Origin: Chryseobacterium sp. 6424
Lineage (GTDB): Bacteria > Bacteroidota > Bacteroidia > Flavobacteriales > Weeksellaceae
Length of the DNA stretch: 64,000 nucleotides
Assembly: GCF_003692615.1 (NCBI RefSeq)
Contig: NZ_CP023540.1
Span: forward strand, 496,001-560,000
Direction: 5' to 3'
Below the pieces are notes generated by a model. The model saw only the letters and a list, made by a program, of their open reading frames with translations. It did not search any database and was not told where the DNA came from. Positions 31,780 through 41,618 of the stretch are shown here, in pieces. The position numbers and the translations under genes are program-made. How positions within the stretch are numbered: the stretch's first letter is position 1; each line of letters opens with the position of its first letter.

Positions 31780-32490
31780 ATGAAAACTGCATTGTTAACC
31801 GTTCTTGCACCACTTATGCTTTTTGCACAGGCACAACCGGAAGAAATGAATATCGTGAAGACAAACGTTACTGCGTACGCCTTCCGAAACATCAACGTTA
31901 CATACGAAAGGGTGATTAACAGAACATTTTCACTCTCGCTCAGTTATGGCACTGTACCGAAAGGGTCTATTCCTTACAGCGGCAACTTGCTGGATGATAC
32001 AGAGTTCTCTAACGCGAAAGTTTCACAGTCACAATTCACACTTGAACCCAGGATCTATCTCGGACAGGGGTATGGCAAAGGTTTTTATCTGGCGCCCTAT
32101 TACCGCCACACAAAAATAGATATAGAGGAAGTGACTTATGATGTGGATTATGAAACCGGCAGCGTGCCGACCAGAATAACCGGAAACGCCAACGGTAACA
32201 GTGGTGGCTTGATGGTGGGTGCACAATGGTTTTTGGGGCAAACATCCCAGTGGGTGCTTGATTTTTGGATTATTGGCGCGCACTACGGTAACGGAAAGGG
32301 AGATTTACGTGCTGCCTCACCACGGCCACTGACTCCCATGGAACAGGCAGAACTTCAAAGAGAGATTGAAAATCTTGATATTCCGTTTGTGGAATATACG
32401 GTAAGCACCGATGCTACCGGCGCCAACATTCGGTTGGATGGTCCTTGGGCGGGCATTCGTTCAGGTTTGTCGGTGGGATACAGGTTTTAG
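31780..32490 (+). CDS. DUF3575-like outer-membrane protein
   Basis: A 236-aa exported beta-barrel protein. The signal peptide is MKTALLTVLAPLMLFAQAQ, followed by MNIVKTNVTAYAFRNINVTYERVINRTFSLSLSYG, the usual DUF3575 opening (transcribed here in parts). Later blocks are LEPRIYLGQGYGKGFYLAPYY, GLMVGAQWFLGQ and the final GIRSGLSVGYRF with aromatic terminus. Function unknown. It is more distant from the gene at 27890 than a simple duplicate would be. It stands alone and faces menC convergently. Confidence 0.83.
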   Translation: MKTALLTVLAPLMLFAQAQPEEMNIVKTNVTAYAFRNINVTYERVINRTFSLSLSYGTVPKGSIPYSGNLLDDTEFSNAKVSQSQFTLEPRIYLGQGYGKGFYLAPYYRHTKIDIEEVTYDVDYETGSVPTRITGNANGNSGGLMVGAQWFLGQTSQWVLDFWIIGAHYGNGKGDLRAASPRPLTPMEQAELQREIENLDIPFVEYTVSTDATGANIRLDGPWAGIRSGLSVGYRF

Positions 32491-32520
32491 AACTTTATAT
32501 TTGGTAATAATAAAGTTTTA
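32491..32520. terminator. weak bidirectional hairpin between the DUF3575-like gene and menC
   Basis: AACTTTAT (32491-32498) pairs with ATAAAGTT (32510-32517). AT-only stem ends with short A/T runs between two convergent genes. Confidence 0.4.
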
Positions 32521-33522
32521 AGGTTTCATCCATAGTTCATCTCTTTCAAGGCATAAAGGGCTGTTGAAATTATTAGTGAAAAGCCCACCTGTGCCCAGTC
32601 CCTGTGGGATTTTAGCATTTTTCGTAAAGGTGTATTGTGCAATAGCGTTCAAGCCGATGTTGCTTTCGAGCGCTGAGGTAATCCACCAACCGATTTGCTG
32701 TTCCTCAGCGAGCGAAATCCATTCATCAGAACCCGAAAACCCGCCAACCAAGGAAGGTTTTAAAATAATATACTGCGGCCTGATGGCTTCTAGAAGTGCT
32801 TTTTTATCCTGATAGTGTACCACCCCAATAAGTTCTTCATCCAAAGCGATAGGCACAGGGGTTGTGGCGCAAAGTTCCCGCATCTGTTCGCGGTTGCCAG
32901 CTTTGATAGGTTGCTCGATGGAGTGGATTTGTAATGCCGCGAGTTCATGCAGGACGTGCCGCGCTTCATCGGTACTAAATGCACCGTTGGCATCCACACG
33001 AAGTTCGAGTTGGTCTTTTGGGAACTGTAACCGCAGCTCCTCCAGTATTTTCTTTTCTGATGGCCAGTCTGTACCGATTTTCAGTTTCAGGCAGTGAAAA
33101 CCGGCGGCAAGTTTCTCTTCGATCTGCTTTTGCATAAAACTGGCACTTCCCATCCAGATCAGGCCATTGATGTTTATAGAATCCTGCCCTGCCGTAAATT
33201 TGCTGGGAAAGTATAGCGTATCACCATGCTTTAAATTAAGCATTGCCTGTTCATAACCGAACCAGATAGAAGGGTAGTGGCGGAGTTCTTTTTGCAGAAA
33301 TGTTTCATCAGCGTTGATGTTTTCGCAAAGCCATTGCAGTTTGTCTTCGTAATCGGGTACATCATCATGGCTTAGTCCCCGGAACAGGCCACATTCGCCC
33401 ACACCGGTTTTGCCTTCATTGCTTACTTCAAGGATAAAGGTTTCCTTAGTTTGTAAAACGCCACGGGAGGTGCCACCAGGACGTTTGAATTTTAATATGT
33501 GAGATTTGAATTTTGCGGTCAT
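32518..33522 (-). CDS. menC: o-succinylbenzoate synthase (enolase superfamily)
   Basis: A 334-aa enolase-superfamily enzyme; in menaquinone synthesis it dehydrates SHCHC to o-succinylbenzoate. Catalytic features: HCLKLKIGTDWPSE (KxK lysine), LELRVDANGAFS, IHSIEQPIKAG and PIALDEELIG for the three metal-binding acids, and QYIILKPSLVGGFSG with the second Lys. Dipeptide epimerases share this fold. MenC is preferred because of the WFGYEQAML N-terminal part common to the Bacteroidota enzymes, but no other men gene is nearby. The ATG directly follows the fbp stop, so the two are cotranscribed. Confidence 0.83.
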   Translation of the reverse strand: MTAKFKSHILKFKRPGGTSRGVLQTKETFILEVSNEGKTGVGECGLFRGLSHDDVPDYEDKLQWLCENINADETFLQKELRHYPSIWFGYEQAMLNLKHGDTLYFPSKFTAGQDSININGLIWMGSASFMQKQIEEKLAAGFHCLKLKIGTDWPSEKKILEELRLQFPKDQLELRVDANGAFSTDEARHVLHELAALQIHSIEQPIKAGNREQMRELCATTPVPIALDEELIGVVHYQDKKALLEAIRPQYIILKPSLVGGFSGSDEWISLAEEQQIGWWITSALESNIGLNAIAQYTFTKNAKIPQGLGTGGLFTNNFNSPLCLERDELWMKP

Positions 33523-34533
33523 TTATTTTTGCTGCTGCATGAACTCCTCTGCTTTTTCTACCATTTTTCGGCTTCCGCAGAAGAATGGTACGCGCTGGTG
33601 AAGTTCGGTAGGTTCAATTTCAAGGATTCTGCGGTAACCATCGGTACATTTTCCGCCGGCCTGTTCTGCCAAAAATGCCATCGGATTGCATTCATACAAC
33701 AACCGGAGTTTACCATGCGGGGATTGTGCGGTAGAGGGATAAATGTAAATGCCCCCTTTGATCATGTTTCTGTGGAAATCCGATACCAAGCTGCCGATAT
33801 ATCGCGAAGTATAAGGGCGGTCGCCTTCTTCAAGCTGGCAGTATTTGATGTAATTCTTTACGCCTTGCGGAAATTTGCTGTAATTACCTTCATTGATTGA
33901 GTAAATTTTGCCATTCTCCGGGAATTTCATGGATGGATGCGAGAGATAGTATGTTCCCAAACTTGGGTCTAACGTGAAACCATTCACGCCGTTGCCTGTT
34001 GTGTAGACAATCATGGTAGATGAGCCGTAGACCACGTATCCCGCCGCGATTTGGTTGATGCCTTTCTGCAGGAAATCTTCGAGCGCTACGGGCGTTCCGG
34101 GTTCAGTGACGCGGCGGTAGATAGAAAAAATAGTCCCTACAGACACGTTGACATCAATGTTTGAAGAACCGTCGAGCGGATCAATCAGTACCACGTATTT
34201 GCTGAGGTGCGCATTGCAGGAAGCGTGTATTTCGATAAAATCATCATTTTCTTCAGAGGCGATCCCGCATACCACTTCGCGCTGCGAGAGGGCTTCAATA
34301 AAGATTTCATTGGCCAGCACATCCAGTTTCTGCTGTTCTTCGCCCTGTATGTTTTCGTTTCCCGCTTTTCCGATGATGTTGGCAATCCCGGCCTTGTTCA
34401 CCTCGCGGTTCACGACCTTCGAGGCGAGCCGTATAGCGCTTAGCAAGCGTGATAATTCCCCTGTAGAGTATTGGAAGTCCTCTTGTTTATCAATGATAAA
34501 TTCCCCGAGTGTCTGAAAATTTTGTTCCGCCAT
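33523..34533 (-). CDS. fbp: fructose-1,6-bisphosphatase, class I
   Basis: Gluconeogenic phosphatase of 336 aa. Class I signatures are visible: [34 protein letters not shown] with metal-binding Glu residues, [29 protein letters not shown], and [40 protein letters not shown] (seen as separate blocks). The frame opens 17 codons earlier, but [13 protein letters not shown] at 34533 is the natural start; the extension reads as leader sequence. It directly precedes menC. Confidence 0.95.
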   Translation of the reverse strand: MAEQNFQTLGEFIIDKQEDFQYSTGELSRLLSAIRLASKVVNREVNKAGIANIIGKAGNENIQGEEQQKLDVLANEIFIEALSQREVVCGIASEENDDFIEIHASCNAHLSKYVVLIDPLDGSSNIDVNVSVGTIFSIYRRVTEPGTPVALEDFLQKGINQIAAGYVVYGSSTMIVYTTGNGVNGFTLDPSLGTYYLSHPSMKFPENGKIYSINEGNYSKFPQGVKNYIKYCQLEEGDRPYTSRYIGSLVSDFHRNMIKGGIYIYPSTAQSPHGKLRLLYECNPMAFLAEQAGGKCTDGYRRILEIEPTELHQRVPFFCGSRKMVEKAEEFMQQQK

Positions 34534-34691
34534 TTTTGTATGTTTACTTTTTCCCAAATTTCGTAAAAAACTTTCAATTCCCACATTTTCTATACTTCTA
34601 TTTTATTATGGGCAGCGCATTATATCTGGTTTGTCACTTATATAATCCGTGTCACAAAAGATGTGTTTTTCTGTATCCGGAATTAAATTAA

Positions 34692-34699
34692 TAATTTTG
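34692..34699 (+). promoter_or_regulatory. TAnnTTTG promoter element of the aspartokinase gene
   Basis: TAATTTTG, 65 nt before the ATG at 34765. Confidence 0.45.
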
Positions 34700-34764
34700 A
34701 AGGTTGGTTTTACAATAAAAACTGTACAAGACTTTAAATATATTATTGGCTATTAATTACATAG

Positions 34765-36003
34765 ATGAAAATTTTTAAATTTGGAGGTGCCTCGGTAAAA
34801 GATGCTGAAGGTGTGAAGAATGTGACAAAAGTGCTGGCTTCCCAGGGGTTCGAGCGTTGTCTGCTGGTGGTATCCGCAATGGGTAAAACCACCAATGCGT
34901 TGGAGAAAGTAGTAGAAGATTATTTTAAAAAAGCCGATTATCAGGCAGAAATTGCCAAAGTCAAACAGTATCACCTCGAGATTTCCAATGGTTTGTTTGA
35001 GGAAAACCACCCTGTTTTTGAGGATGTTTCGCTATTTTTTGATGATATAGATGCTTTCTTGCGCCGCAACCGTTCTCCGAATTATAATTTCGTGTACGAC
35101 CAGGTGGTAAGCAGCGGAGAGCTGATTTCATCAAAAATCCTGAGCGAATACCTGAATTTAAAGCAGTTTACCAATACCTGGCTGGATGCGCGTGACTATC
35201 TGAAAACCGATTCTACCTACCGTGAGGGTGTGATCGACTGGGTGCAAACACAGCGCAATATTTCGCTTCTTGATGCCTCCAGATGTTACGTTACGCAAGG
35301 TTTCATCGCTTCCGAGGGAGATAATTTTACCGTTACGCTCGGGCGCGAAGGTTCCGATTATTCAGCGGCGGTCTTTGCTTACGGCCTGGATGCGGAAGCC
35401 ATGACGATCTGGAAGGATGTGCCTGGCGTGATGACCGGCGATCCACGCAAATTTGAGGATGTTTCGCTTTTATCACATATTTCATACGAAGAAGCCATTG
35501 AAATGGCGTATTACGGCGCATCTGTCATTCACCCAAAAACCCTACAGCCACTACAGCAAAAGAATATTCCGTTCTATGTGAAATCTTTCTTAGAACCAGA
35601 AAAGCCCGGGACAAAAGTAGGAAACACCGAGGAAAACCGTTTCGAGGAATCTTATATTCTAAAAGAAAACCAGCACTTGCTGCGTATCGCTACACGCGAT
35701 TTCTCTTTTATTGCTGAGGAGCATTTAAGTCAGATTTTCGCGCAGCTTGCAAAACTTAGGATAAAGATCTCACTGATGCAGAATTCTGCCATTTCCCTGG
35801 CGCTTTGCTTGGAGGATAAATACGGTGCGATTGATGAGATGTTGCAGGCGCTACAGCAGGATTTCAGTACCGAAATCATCAGGGATGTCTCGCTTTTCAC
35901 AGTGCGGAACGCTGATATGAATGACCTCGACCGCTTTTACGTAAATAAAAACATCCTGCTCGAACAAATCGCAAAACGTACCGTTCAGATAGTAACCAAC
36001 TAA
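34765..36003 (+). CDS. aspartate kinase, monofunctional
   Basis: A 412-aa enzyme phosphorylating aspartate at the head of the Lys/Thr/Met pathway. The N-terminal KFGGASVKDAEGVKNV is the kinase signature. VVSAMGKTTNAL, TLGREGSDYSAAVFAYGLDAE and IWKDVPGVMTGDPR form the ATP/Asp site, and MAYYGASVIHPKTLQPLQ is conserved. A C-terminal ACT-like region (about 305-410) suggests allosteric control by an end product. No homoserine dehydrogenase domain is attached. It may be lysC-like or a stand-alone ThrA-N type. The acyltransferase gene follows after 5 bp. Confidence 0.94.
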   Translation: MKIFKFGGASVKDAEGVKNVTKVLASQGFERCLLVVSAMGKTTNALEKVVEDYFKKADYQAEIAKVKQYHLEISNGLFEENHPVFEDVSLFFDDIDAFLRRNRSPNYNFVYDQVVSSGELISSKILSEYLNLKQFTNTWLDARDYLKTDSTYREGVIDWVQTQRNISLLDASRCYVTQGFIASEGDNFTVTLGREGSDYSAAVFAYGLDAEAMTIWKDVPGVMTGDPRKFEDVSLLSHISYEEAIEMAYYGASVIHPKTLQPLQQKNIPFYVKSFLEPEKPGTKVGNTEENRFEESYILKENQHLLRIATRDFSFIAEEHLSQIFAQLAKLRIKISLMQNSAISLALCLEDKYGAIDEMLQALQQDFSTEIIRDVSLFTVRNADMNDLDRFYVNKNILLEQIAKRTVQIVTN

Positions 36004-36008
36004 CCACC

Positions 36009-37847
36009 ATGAGTCTTATTACAAAAGAGGATCTGATAAAAGTTTCCGGACTGGGCAAACTCGGTTTGCTGAAAAGTCCAGTGGCTGCCGCCATCATGCG
36101 ACTCACAAAAATCACGGAAGTGAATAAACTTTACGACCTGCTGAAAGATAAGCAGGGCAAAGCGTTTTTCGATGGTTTTGTGCGCGAACGTGGCCTTAAA
36201 TACATTGTTTTTGAAGAAGATCTTGCCAAAATACCTAAAACAGGCGCGTTTATTTTAGTGTCAAACCATCCGTTAGGCGCAATTGACGGCATTCTGATGA
36301 CCAAAATCCTTACAGAAATCCGTCCGGATTTTAAAGTGATGGGAAATTTCCTTTTAGAGAAGATCAAGCCGATGGAACCTTTCGTGATTTCGGTAAACCC
36401 ATTTGAAAGCCGAAAAGAAATCCGAAACAGCATGACGGGTATGCGCGAAACCTTGAAGCATCTGCAGAATGGTGGGTGCGTCGGTATCTTTCCTGCAGGT
36501 GAAGTGTCGAACAAGAACAATGCTTTCGGCGAAATCCGCGACCGTGCGTGGGAAAAACCAGCCTTAAAACTCATAAAACACGCAAGAGTTCCGGTGGTGC
36601 CGATGTACTTCCATGCCAAAAACAGCCGTCTGTTCTACCGTGCGGCCAAACTTCATCCCGAGTTGCAGACTTTATTGCTCCCAACCGAGATGATGCACAA
36701 AAGAGAGAAGCCCATCCGTATCCGCATCGGGAAACCCGTTTCCGTAAAAGTATTGGAGGATCATGATTCTGTAGAGGAGATGGGAGAATTTCTGCAGAAA
36801 AAAATCTACATGCTGAAATCTTACTATGAAAAAAGAAAATCTATCGCCGAACACCTGAAACTCCCCAATCTGAAGCTGAACTTTCCGATACTGAAGGCTG
36901 GGAATGTGGTGCAGAATATTATTGATGAAACGCCGCCCGAAAATCTGATCGAAGAGATCAGTCAACTGCGCAAACAGGAAAAAATGCTTTTCCGCAACGC
37001 AAATTATGAGGTTTACTTCTGTACTTATCAGGAAATACCATCCATCATGCGTGAAATTGGGCGCCAGCGCGAACTTACTTTCCGCCAGATTGGTGAAGGA
37101 AGCAATTTGCCTTTCGACCTGGATCATTATGATGAGCATTATCACCACCTTTTCCTTTGGGACGCAGGCCCGCAGAAGCTGGTGGGTGCCTACCGTATGG
37201 CGCTGGGGCAAGAGGTGATGAAGAAGCATGGTATTGAAGGTTTTTATACCAGTTCTTTATTTGAATTTGACCCCGAACTGCGGCCTTTCTTCCGCAAAGT
37301 CATCGAAATGGGGCGTGCGTATATTTCCGCTGATTATCAGCAAAAGCCGTTACCGCTATTTCTTCTGTGGCGCGGGATCGTACATGTATGCCTCAGAAAT
37401 CCGGAACACAAATTCCTGATGGGTGGCGTGAGCATCTCGGATAAATTTTCGGAATTTTCAAAATCCCTGATGATTGAGTTCATGCGGTCGAACTATTACG
37501 ATTCTGCCGTCGCACAGTATATTCATCCTAAAAAAGAATTTAAAGTAAAACTGAAAGACCGCGATAAACATCTCTTCTTTGAGGAAGTTGAGGCGGACCT
37601 TAATAAACTCGACAAGATCATTGATGATCTGGAGCCCGAAATGCGCTTGCCTGTTCTGATTAAGAAATACATCAAACAGAATGCGAAAGTGGTTTCATTT
37701 AACGTAGATCCCAGTTTTAATGATGCCATTGACGGGTTGATGTACATCCGCATCAGCGATCTTCCGGAGAGTACCATTAAGCCGGTACTTGAGGAAATGA
37801 GCGAGCAGATGCGCAATGAAGAAAATAATTGTCCTGAAAATCAGTAA
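36009..37847 (+). CDS. two-domain acyltransferase, OlsF-like (PlsC-type plus GNAT-type)
   Basis: A 612-aa fusion. The N-terminal half (about 70-285) is a lysophospholipid acyltransferase domain with the catalytic VSNHPLGAIDG (HxxxxD), ISVNPFESRKEIRNSM and VGIFPAGEVSNK. The C-terminal half (about 330-530) is a GNAT-like acyltransferase resembling OlsB: YEVYFCTYQEIPSIMREIG, RQRELTFRQIGEGS, LVGAYRMALG, FYTSSLFEFDP, VIEMGRAYISADYQ. OlsF-type enzymes in Bacteroidota and some Proteobacteria acylate ornithine or glycine twice to make aminoacyl lipids. This gene is likely such a synthase, with the amino acid unknown. It follows aspartokinase by 5 bp. Confidence 0.83.
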   Translation: MSLITKEDLIKVSGLGKLGLLKSPVAAAIMRLTKITEVNKLYDLLKDKQGKAFFDGFVRERGLKYIVFEEDLAKIPKTGAFILVSNHPLGAIDGILMTKILTEIRPDFKVMGNFLLEKIKPMEPFVISVNPFESRKEIRNSMTGMRETLKHLQNGGCVGIFPAGEVSNKNNAFGEIRDRAWEKPALKLIKHARVPVVPMYFHAKNSRLFYRAAKLHPELQTLLLPTEMMHKREKPIRIRIGKPVSVKVLEDHDSVEEMGEFLQKKIYMLKSYYEKRKSIAEHLKLPNLKLNFPILKAGNVVQNIIDETPPENLIEEISQLRKQEKMLFRNANYEVYFCTYQEIPSIMREIGRQRELTFRQIGEGSNLPFDLDHYDEHYHHLFLWDAGPQKLVGAYRMALGQEVMKKHGIEGFYTSSLFEFDPELRPFFRKVIEMGRAYISADYQQKPLPLFLLWRGIVHVCLRNPEHKFLMGGVSISDKFSEFSKSLMIEFMRSNYYDSAVAQYIHPKKEFKVKLKDRDKHLFFEEVEADLNKLDKIIDDLEPEMRLPVLIKKYIKQNAKVVSFNVDPSFNDAIDGLMYIRISDLPESTIKPVLEEMSEQMRNEENNCPENQ

Positions 37848-37882
37848 GTTTTTACAGGCTGGTGAAATTTGTTGCCGATAAA

Positions 37883-37914
37883 CTTGCGCCGAATGCATAA
37901 AAGTTATACTTTTG
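37883..37914 (+). promoter_or_regulatory. promoter of tRNA-Phe
   Basis: CTTG at 37883-37886, 20 bp, then TACTTTTG at 37907-37914. The tRNA begins 26 nt downstream. Confidence 0.6.
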
Positions 37915-37940
37915 CAGCACTTTACTACGGTAATGAAGGC

Positions 37941-38013
37941 GGTTTCTTAGCTCAGTTGGTAGAGCAATGGATTGAAAATCCATGTGTCCCTGGTTCGATT
38001 CCTGGAGAAACCA
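37941..38013 (+). tRNA. tRNA-Phe (GAA)
   Basis: A complete 73-nt cloverleaf. The acceptor stem GGTTTCT pairs with AGAAACC, D-arm GCTC/GAGC, anticodon arm ATGGA-TTGAAAA-TCCAT with anticodon GAA, T-arm CCTGG-TTCGATT-CCTGG, discriminator A. The 3' CCA is not encoded (the next bases are CTA). It is flanked by its own promoter and terminator. Confidence 0.97.
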
Positions 38014-38022
38014 CTAAATAAC

Positions 38023-38054
38023 AATCACTTACAGCGATGTAAGTGATTTTTTTT
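38023..38054 (+). terminator. terminator of tRNA-Phe
   Basis: AATCACTTAC and GTAAGTGATT pair around AGCGAT, followed by a T-run. Confidence 0.88.
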
Positions 38055-38100
38055 ATTTGGACTAATTGATTGCGGAAGGCAGCACTGAACTGCCTTTTGG

Positions 38101-40224
38101 CTATAATATCATCGTCAGTTGAATTCTCTTTCTGGCTTCGTCCACCTCGGTTACTTTCACGCTTACGTGCTGATGTAGTTTTACGACTTCATTTACGTCT
38201 GATACGAAGCCTTCTTTCATTTGCGAAATATGCACGAGGCCACTTTCTTTGATCCCTAAATCCACAAAACAGCCGAAAGCGGTGATGTTGTTCACGATTC
38301 CGGGAAGAATCATTCCGGGTTTTACATCCTTCAGGCTTTTAACGGAAGCATCGAACTCGAATATCCGCGCCGATTTTCTGGGGTCTAAACCAGGCTTTTC
38401 AAGTTCTTTAAGGATGTCCCTGATGCCAAGGACGCCTATTGTTTCATTTGCGTACACCTCTGGCTGTATCTGCCTGATTTTTTCTTTATTGCCGACAAGT
38501 GCTGTGGTTCTCATACCGAGATCTTTGGCCATTCGCTCTATCAGTGGGTACGCTTCCGGGTGAACAGCAGAATTATCGAGCGGGTTGTCACCATTGACAA
38601 TTCTTACAAACGCTGCCGCCTGCTGAAAGACTTTTTCGCCCAACCTCGGTACTTTCTTAAGTTGTTTCCGGTCTTTAAAAGGTCCGTTTGCTGTACGGTA
38701 ATTCACGATGTTTTCGGCCATTTTCTCACCAATTCCCGAAACATAGCTGAGTAATGATTTGCTGGCAGTATTCAGGTTGATACCTACAGAATTCACACAT
38801 TTCATAACGGTAGCATCCAGTTCGTTTTTAAGTAAAGTTTGATCTACATCGTGCTGATATTGCCCAACACCGATGGATTTTGGCTCAATCTTCACCAGTT
38901 CCGCCAGCGGATCAGCGAGTCTGCGACCTATAGAAACCGCGCCGCGAACAGTAACGTCAAATTCGGGGAATTCTTCACGGGCAATCTTACTTGCCGAATA
39001 TACCGAAGCGCCCGCCTCTGATACCACATAAACCTGTAGCGGTCGCTCGAATGCGATTTTCTTGATGAAAAATTCGGTCTCGCGGCTGGCGGTGCCATTT
39101 CCGATGGAGATGGCTTCAATCTGGTACGCATTCACCATCGAACGGATTTTTTTCATCGCCATGCCAGTTTCGTTTTGCGGTGCGTGGGGATAAATGGTTT
39201 CATTGTGCAGCAGGTCGCCTTTTTCATCAAGGCACACCACTTTACAGCCGCTACGATACCCGGGATCGATAGCCAGGATTCTCTTTTGTCCCAAAGGTGG
39301 TGCAAGCAGGAGTTGCTTTAGGTTTTCAGAGAAGATATCGATGGCTTTGGCATCAGCTTTTATTTTTGCTTCCTGTAGGGTTTCATTGGCAATCGCGGGC
39401 TCTAGCAGTCTTTTATAACAGTCTTTAATGGCCAGTGAAATTTGTTCGGCAGTGCCGCTGTGGCTTTTGATTACAGTATTTTCAATCACAGTCAGCGCTT
39501 CTTCCTTATCAATGCCGATGTTGGTTTTCACAAAGCCTTCGGTCTCCGCACGGAGCATCGCCAAAAGCCTGTGTGATGGGATGCGGCTGAGGTTTTCTTC
39601 CCAATTGAAATACTGTACGAATTTCTGGGCCGCCTCTTCGTCCTTTTTGGTTTTCATCACTTTTGAACTAATGACGGCTTTGCGCTGAAAAAGGCGGCGC
39701 AGGTTTTTCCGGATGTAGATGTTTTCATTGATCCATTCAGCGATAATATCCCTTGCGCCCTGCAGTACATCTTCTTCTGTGGAAACTGTATCGCTGAGGT
39801 ATTTCGTAGCCACTGCTACCACGTCTGTGGGTTTTTGGCTCATGATGATTTTGGCCAAAGGTTCAAGTCCTTTTTCCCGGGCACTGTCGGCTTTCGTTTT
39901 TTTTCGTTTCTTGAAGGGTAAATAAAGATCTTCGAGTTCCTGAAGATCAAAACTTGTCTCAATTCTTTGTTTCAGTTCGGCAGAAAGCGCGTTTTGTTCT
40001 TCAATGGTATTTAGAATATGCTCTTTTCTCTTTAAGATGACATTGTATTGGGAACTAAGCCGCGCAATCTGCTCAATCTGTACTTCGTCAAGATTTCCGG
40101 TGGCGTCTTTACGATAGCGCGAAATAAAAGGGATCGTACAGTCTTCTGATAATAGTTTTAATGTTGCATCTATTTGAAATTGAGTTAGTTGAATGTATTT
40201 TTGGATATAGGAGTTCTGATTCAT
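38101..40224 (-). CDS. tex: Tex-family RNA-binding transcription accessory protein
   Basis: A 707-aa nucleic-acid-binding protein. The N-terminal helical part starts QKYIQLTQFQIDATLKLL and has IPFISRYRKDATGNLDEVQI, a Tex hallmark. A YqgF-like domain (ILAIDPGYRSGCKVVCLDEKG) follows, then helix-hairpin-helix motifs (LNTASKSLLSYVSGIGEKMAENIVNYR in parts). The C-terminal S1 domain is IVNNITAFGCFVDLGIKESGLVHISQ. Tex proteins bind structured RNA and affect transcription and stress tolerance; the mechanism is not settled. It ends against the tRNA-Phe terminator and has no clear TAnnTTTG element directly upstream. Confidence 0.95.
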   Translation of the reverse strand: MNQNSYIQKYIQLTQFQIDATLKLLSEDCTIPFISRYRKDATGNLDEVQIEQIARLSSQYNVILKRKEHILNTIEEQNALSAELKQRIETSFDLQELEDLYLPFKKRKKTKADSAREKGLEPLAKIIMSQKPTDVVAVATKYLSDTVSTEEDVLQGARDIIAEWINENIYIRKNLRRLFQRKAVISSKVMKTKKDEEAAQKFVQYFNWEENLSRIPSHRLLAMLRAETEGFVKTNIGIDKEEALTVIENTVIKSHSGTAEQISLAIKDCYKRLLEPAIANETLQEAKIKADAKAIDIFSENLKQLLLAPPLGQKRILAIDPGYRSGCKVVCLDEKGDLLHNETIYPHAPQNETGMAMKKIRSMVNAYQIEAISIGNGTASRETEFFIKKIAFERPLQVYVVSEAGASVYSASKIAREEFPEFDVTVRGAVSIGRRLADPLAELVKIEPKSIGVGQYQHDVDQTLLKNELDATVMKCVNSVGINLNTASKSLLSYVSGIGEKMAENIVNYRTANGPFKDRKQLKKVPRLGEKVFQQAAAFVRIVNGDNPLDNSAVHPEAYPLIERMAKDLGMRTTALVGNKEKIRQIQPEVYANETIGVLGIRDILKELEKPGLDPRKSARIFEFDASVKSLKDVKPGMILPGIVNNITAFGCFVDLGIKESGLVHISQMKEGFVSDVNEVVKLHQHVSVKVTEVDEARKRIQLTMIL

Positions 40225-40265
40225 AATGGTTTTAAAAGTTGCTAAAATAATGATTATAGCCCGTA

Positions 40266-40298
40266 AAAAAAGAACCTCTTCAGCAAGTGTGAGGAGGT
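40266..40298 (-). terminator. terminator of the amidohydrolase pair
   Basis: ACCTCTTCA (40274-40282) pairs with TGAGGAGGT (40290-40298). On the minus strand a T-run follows. Confidence 0.75.
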
Positions 40299-40324
40299 CT
40301 TACGTAACTGTCTGGAAATAAAAC

Positions 40325-41608
40325 TTATTGGGAGGTGGAATATTTCTCCTTAAACCTTTTGTAAAGTTCTTTCTGTTGATTGTTAAGGTCGATTTGCCGG
40401 CCATCAATGAAAGCTTCAGTAACATTGTTGGTAAGTTGATCGAGCGCGTCGCCATCAGAAATAAATAGTGTAGCGCTTTTGCCCACTTCCAGGCTGCCAT
40501 AATCTTTATCGATACCCAGTATTTTTGCAAGATTCAGCGTAATGCTTTGCAGGGCTTTCTCCTTATCTAATCCGTAAGCGGCGGTAGTACCTGCCAGAAA
40601 AGGTAAATTCCGGGAATCCGAGAAATCCTTCCGTGCGCTATAATCCAAGCCATGAAGAATGCCTTTGTCAGCTACTTTTTTTGCAAATTCATATGGAAGT
40701 CTTGGCGACATCGATTCGTTTGTGGGCAGCGAATGTGGGTTGGTAATGATGAGTGGGAAGCCACTGCGTTTGATCTCCTCCAGCACACTGTCCAGGCTGG
40801 CATCGCCCAACAGCACGGTTTTCCTGATGCTGTAATCATTGGCAAATTTGATGACTTCCAGTGCTTCATTGGCGCCTGCTACCTGCGCAAACAAGATTTT
40901 GTTACCGTTCAGCACTGGTGCGATAGCTTCAAGTTTATAATCTTTTACGCCGCTGTTTGGTTGATAGGTTTTTGCCCGGGCAAATAGGGCTTTAAGTTCC
41001 GTTAAAGTAGCGTCGCGATTTTCTTTTAACTCTTTGTTTCTTTTTTCATCGGCTGATTTGCGGTATTCTGGCCATGCAAGGTGCAGTACATTGTCGGTGG
41101 CCACCACTGCGTCCTGCCAGTTCCACCCATCAAGATTCATCACAGATGAAGTGCCTTTCAAAATCCCATCCCCCAATACTGGCTGGGCAAGCAATACACC
41201 GTTGGTGCGCACAGTAGGGATGACGTGGCTGTCGGTATTAAAAGCGATCAGTGTGCGTATTTCTGGTACGAAATCGTTTGATTCTACCAGATCTACCGTG
41301 GCTTTGGTAGCAGAAATTTCGACAAGTCCTAATGAATTATTTACTAAAATGAAACCTGGATAGACGTGCTTTCCGCTCGCATCGATGACTTTTGCGTTTG
41401 AGGGAACTGGGGCGTTAATACCGGTTATTTTCCCCTGGCTGAAGATGATGGAAGTGTTTGGTAAAACGCTGCCCCTGGCGGTATGTAATGTAGCGCCTGT
41501 TATGGCGACAGGCACCGTCTGTGCCGGTGCAGGGGCGGGGCGCTGGGCTGCTATGGCAGTTGGCAGCAAAAATATAATTGCGGATGTTTTATAGATAAAT
41601 TTTCTCAT
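40325..41608 (-). CDS. exported amidohydrolase-like protein lacking the metal-binding HxH
   Basis: A 427-aa exported protein (signal peptide MRKFIYKTSAIIFLLPTAIAA) with the fold of imidazolonepropionase-like amidohydrolases: an N-terminal beta-sandwich (ITGATLHTARGSVLPNTSIIF, GKITGI), DASGKHVYPGFI and a C-terminal LGIDKDYGSLEVGKSATLFISDGDAL. Where active members read PGFIDxHxH, this one reads PGFILVNNSLG, so both strand-1 His ligands are missing. The C-terminal Asp motif is also not recognisable. It is therefore probably not a hydrolase, but may bind a ligand or support the larger neighbour, which it follows by 10 bp. Confidence 0.85.
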   Translation of the reverse strand: MRKFIYKTSAIIFLLPTAIAAQRPAPAPAQTVPVAITGATLHTARGSVLPNTSIIFSQGKITGINAPVPSNAKVIDASGKHVYPGFILVNNSLGLVEISATKATVDLVESNDFVPEIRTLIAFNTDSHVIPTVRTNGVLLAQPVLGDGILKGTSSVMNLDGWNWQDAVVATDNVLHLAWPEYRKSADEKRNKELKENRDATLTELKALFARAKTYQPNSGVKDYKLEAIAPVLNGNKILFAQVAGANEALEVIKFANDYSIRKTVLLGDASLDSVLEEIKRSGFPLIITNPHSLPTNESMSPRLPYEFAKKVADKGILHGLDYSARKDFSDSRNLPFLAGTTAAYGLDKEKALQSITLNLAKILGIDKDYGSLEVGKSATLFISDGDALDQLTNNVTEAFIDGRQIDLNNQQKELYKRFKEKYSTSQ

Positions 41609-41618
41609 ACATTAAAGA

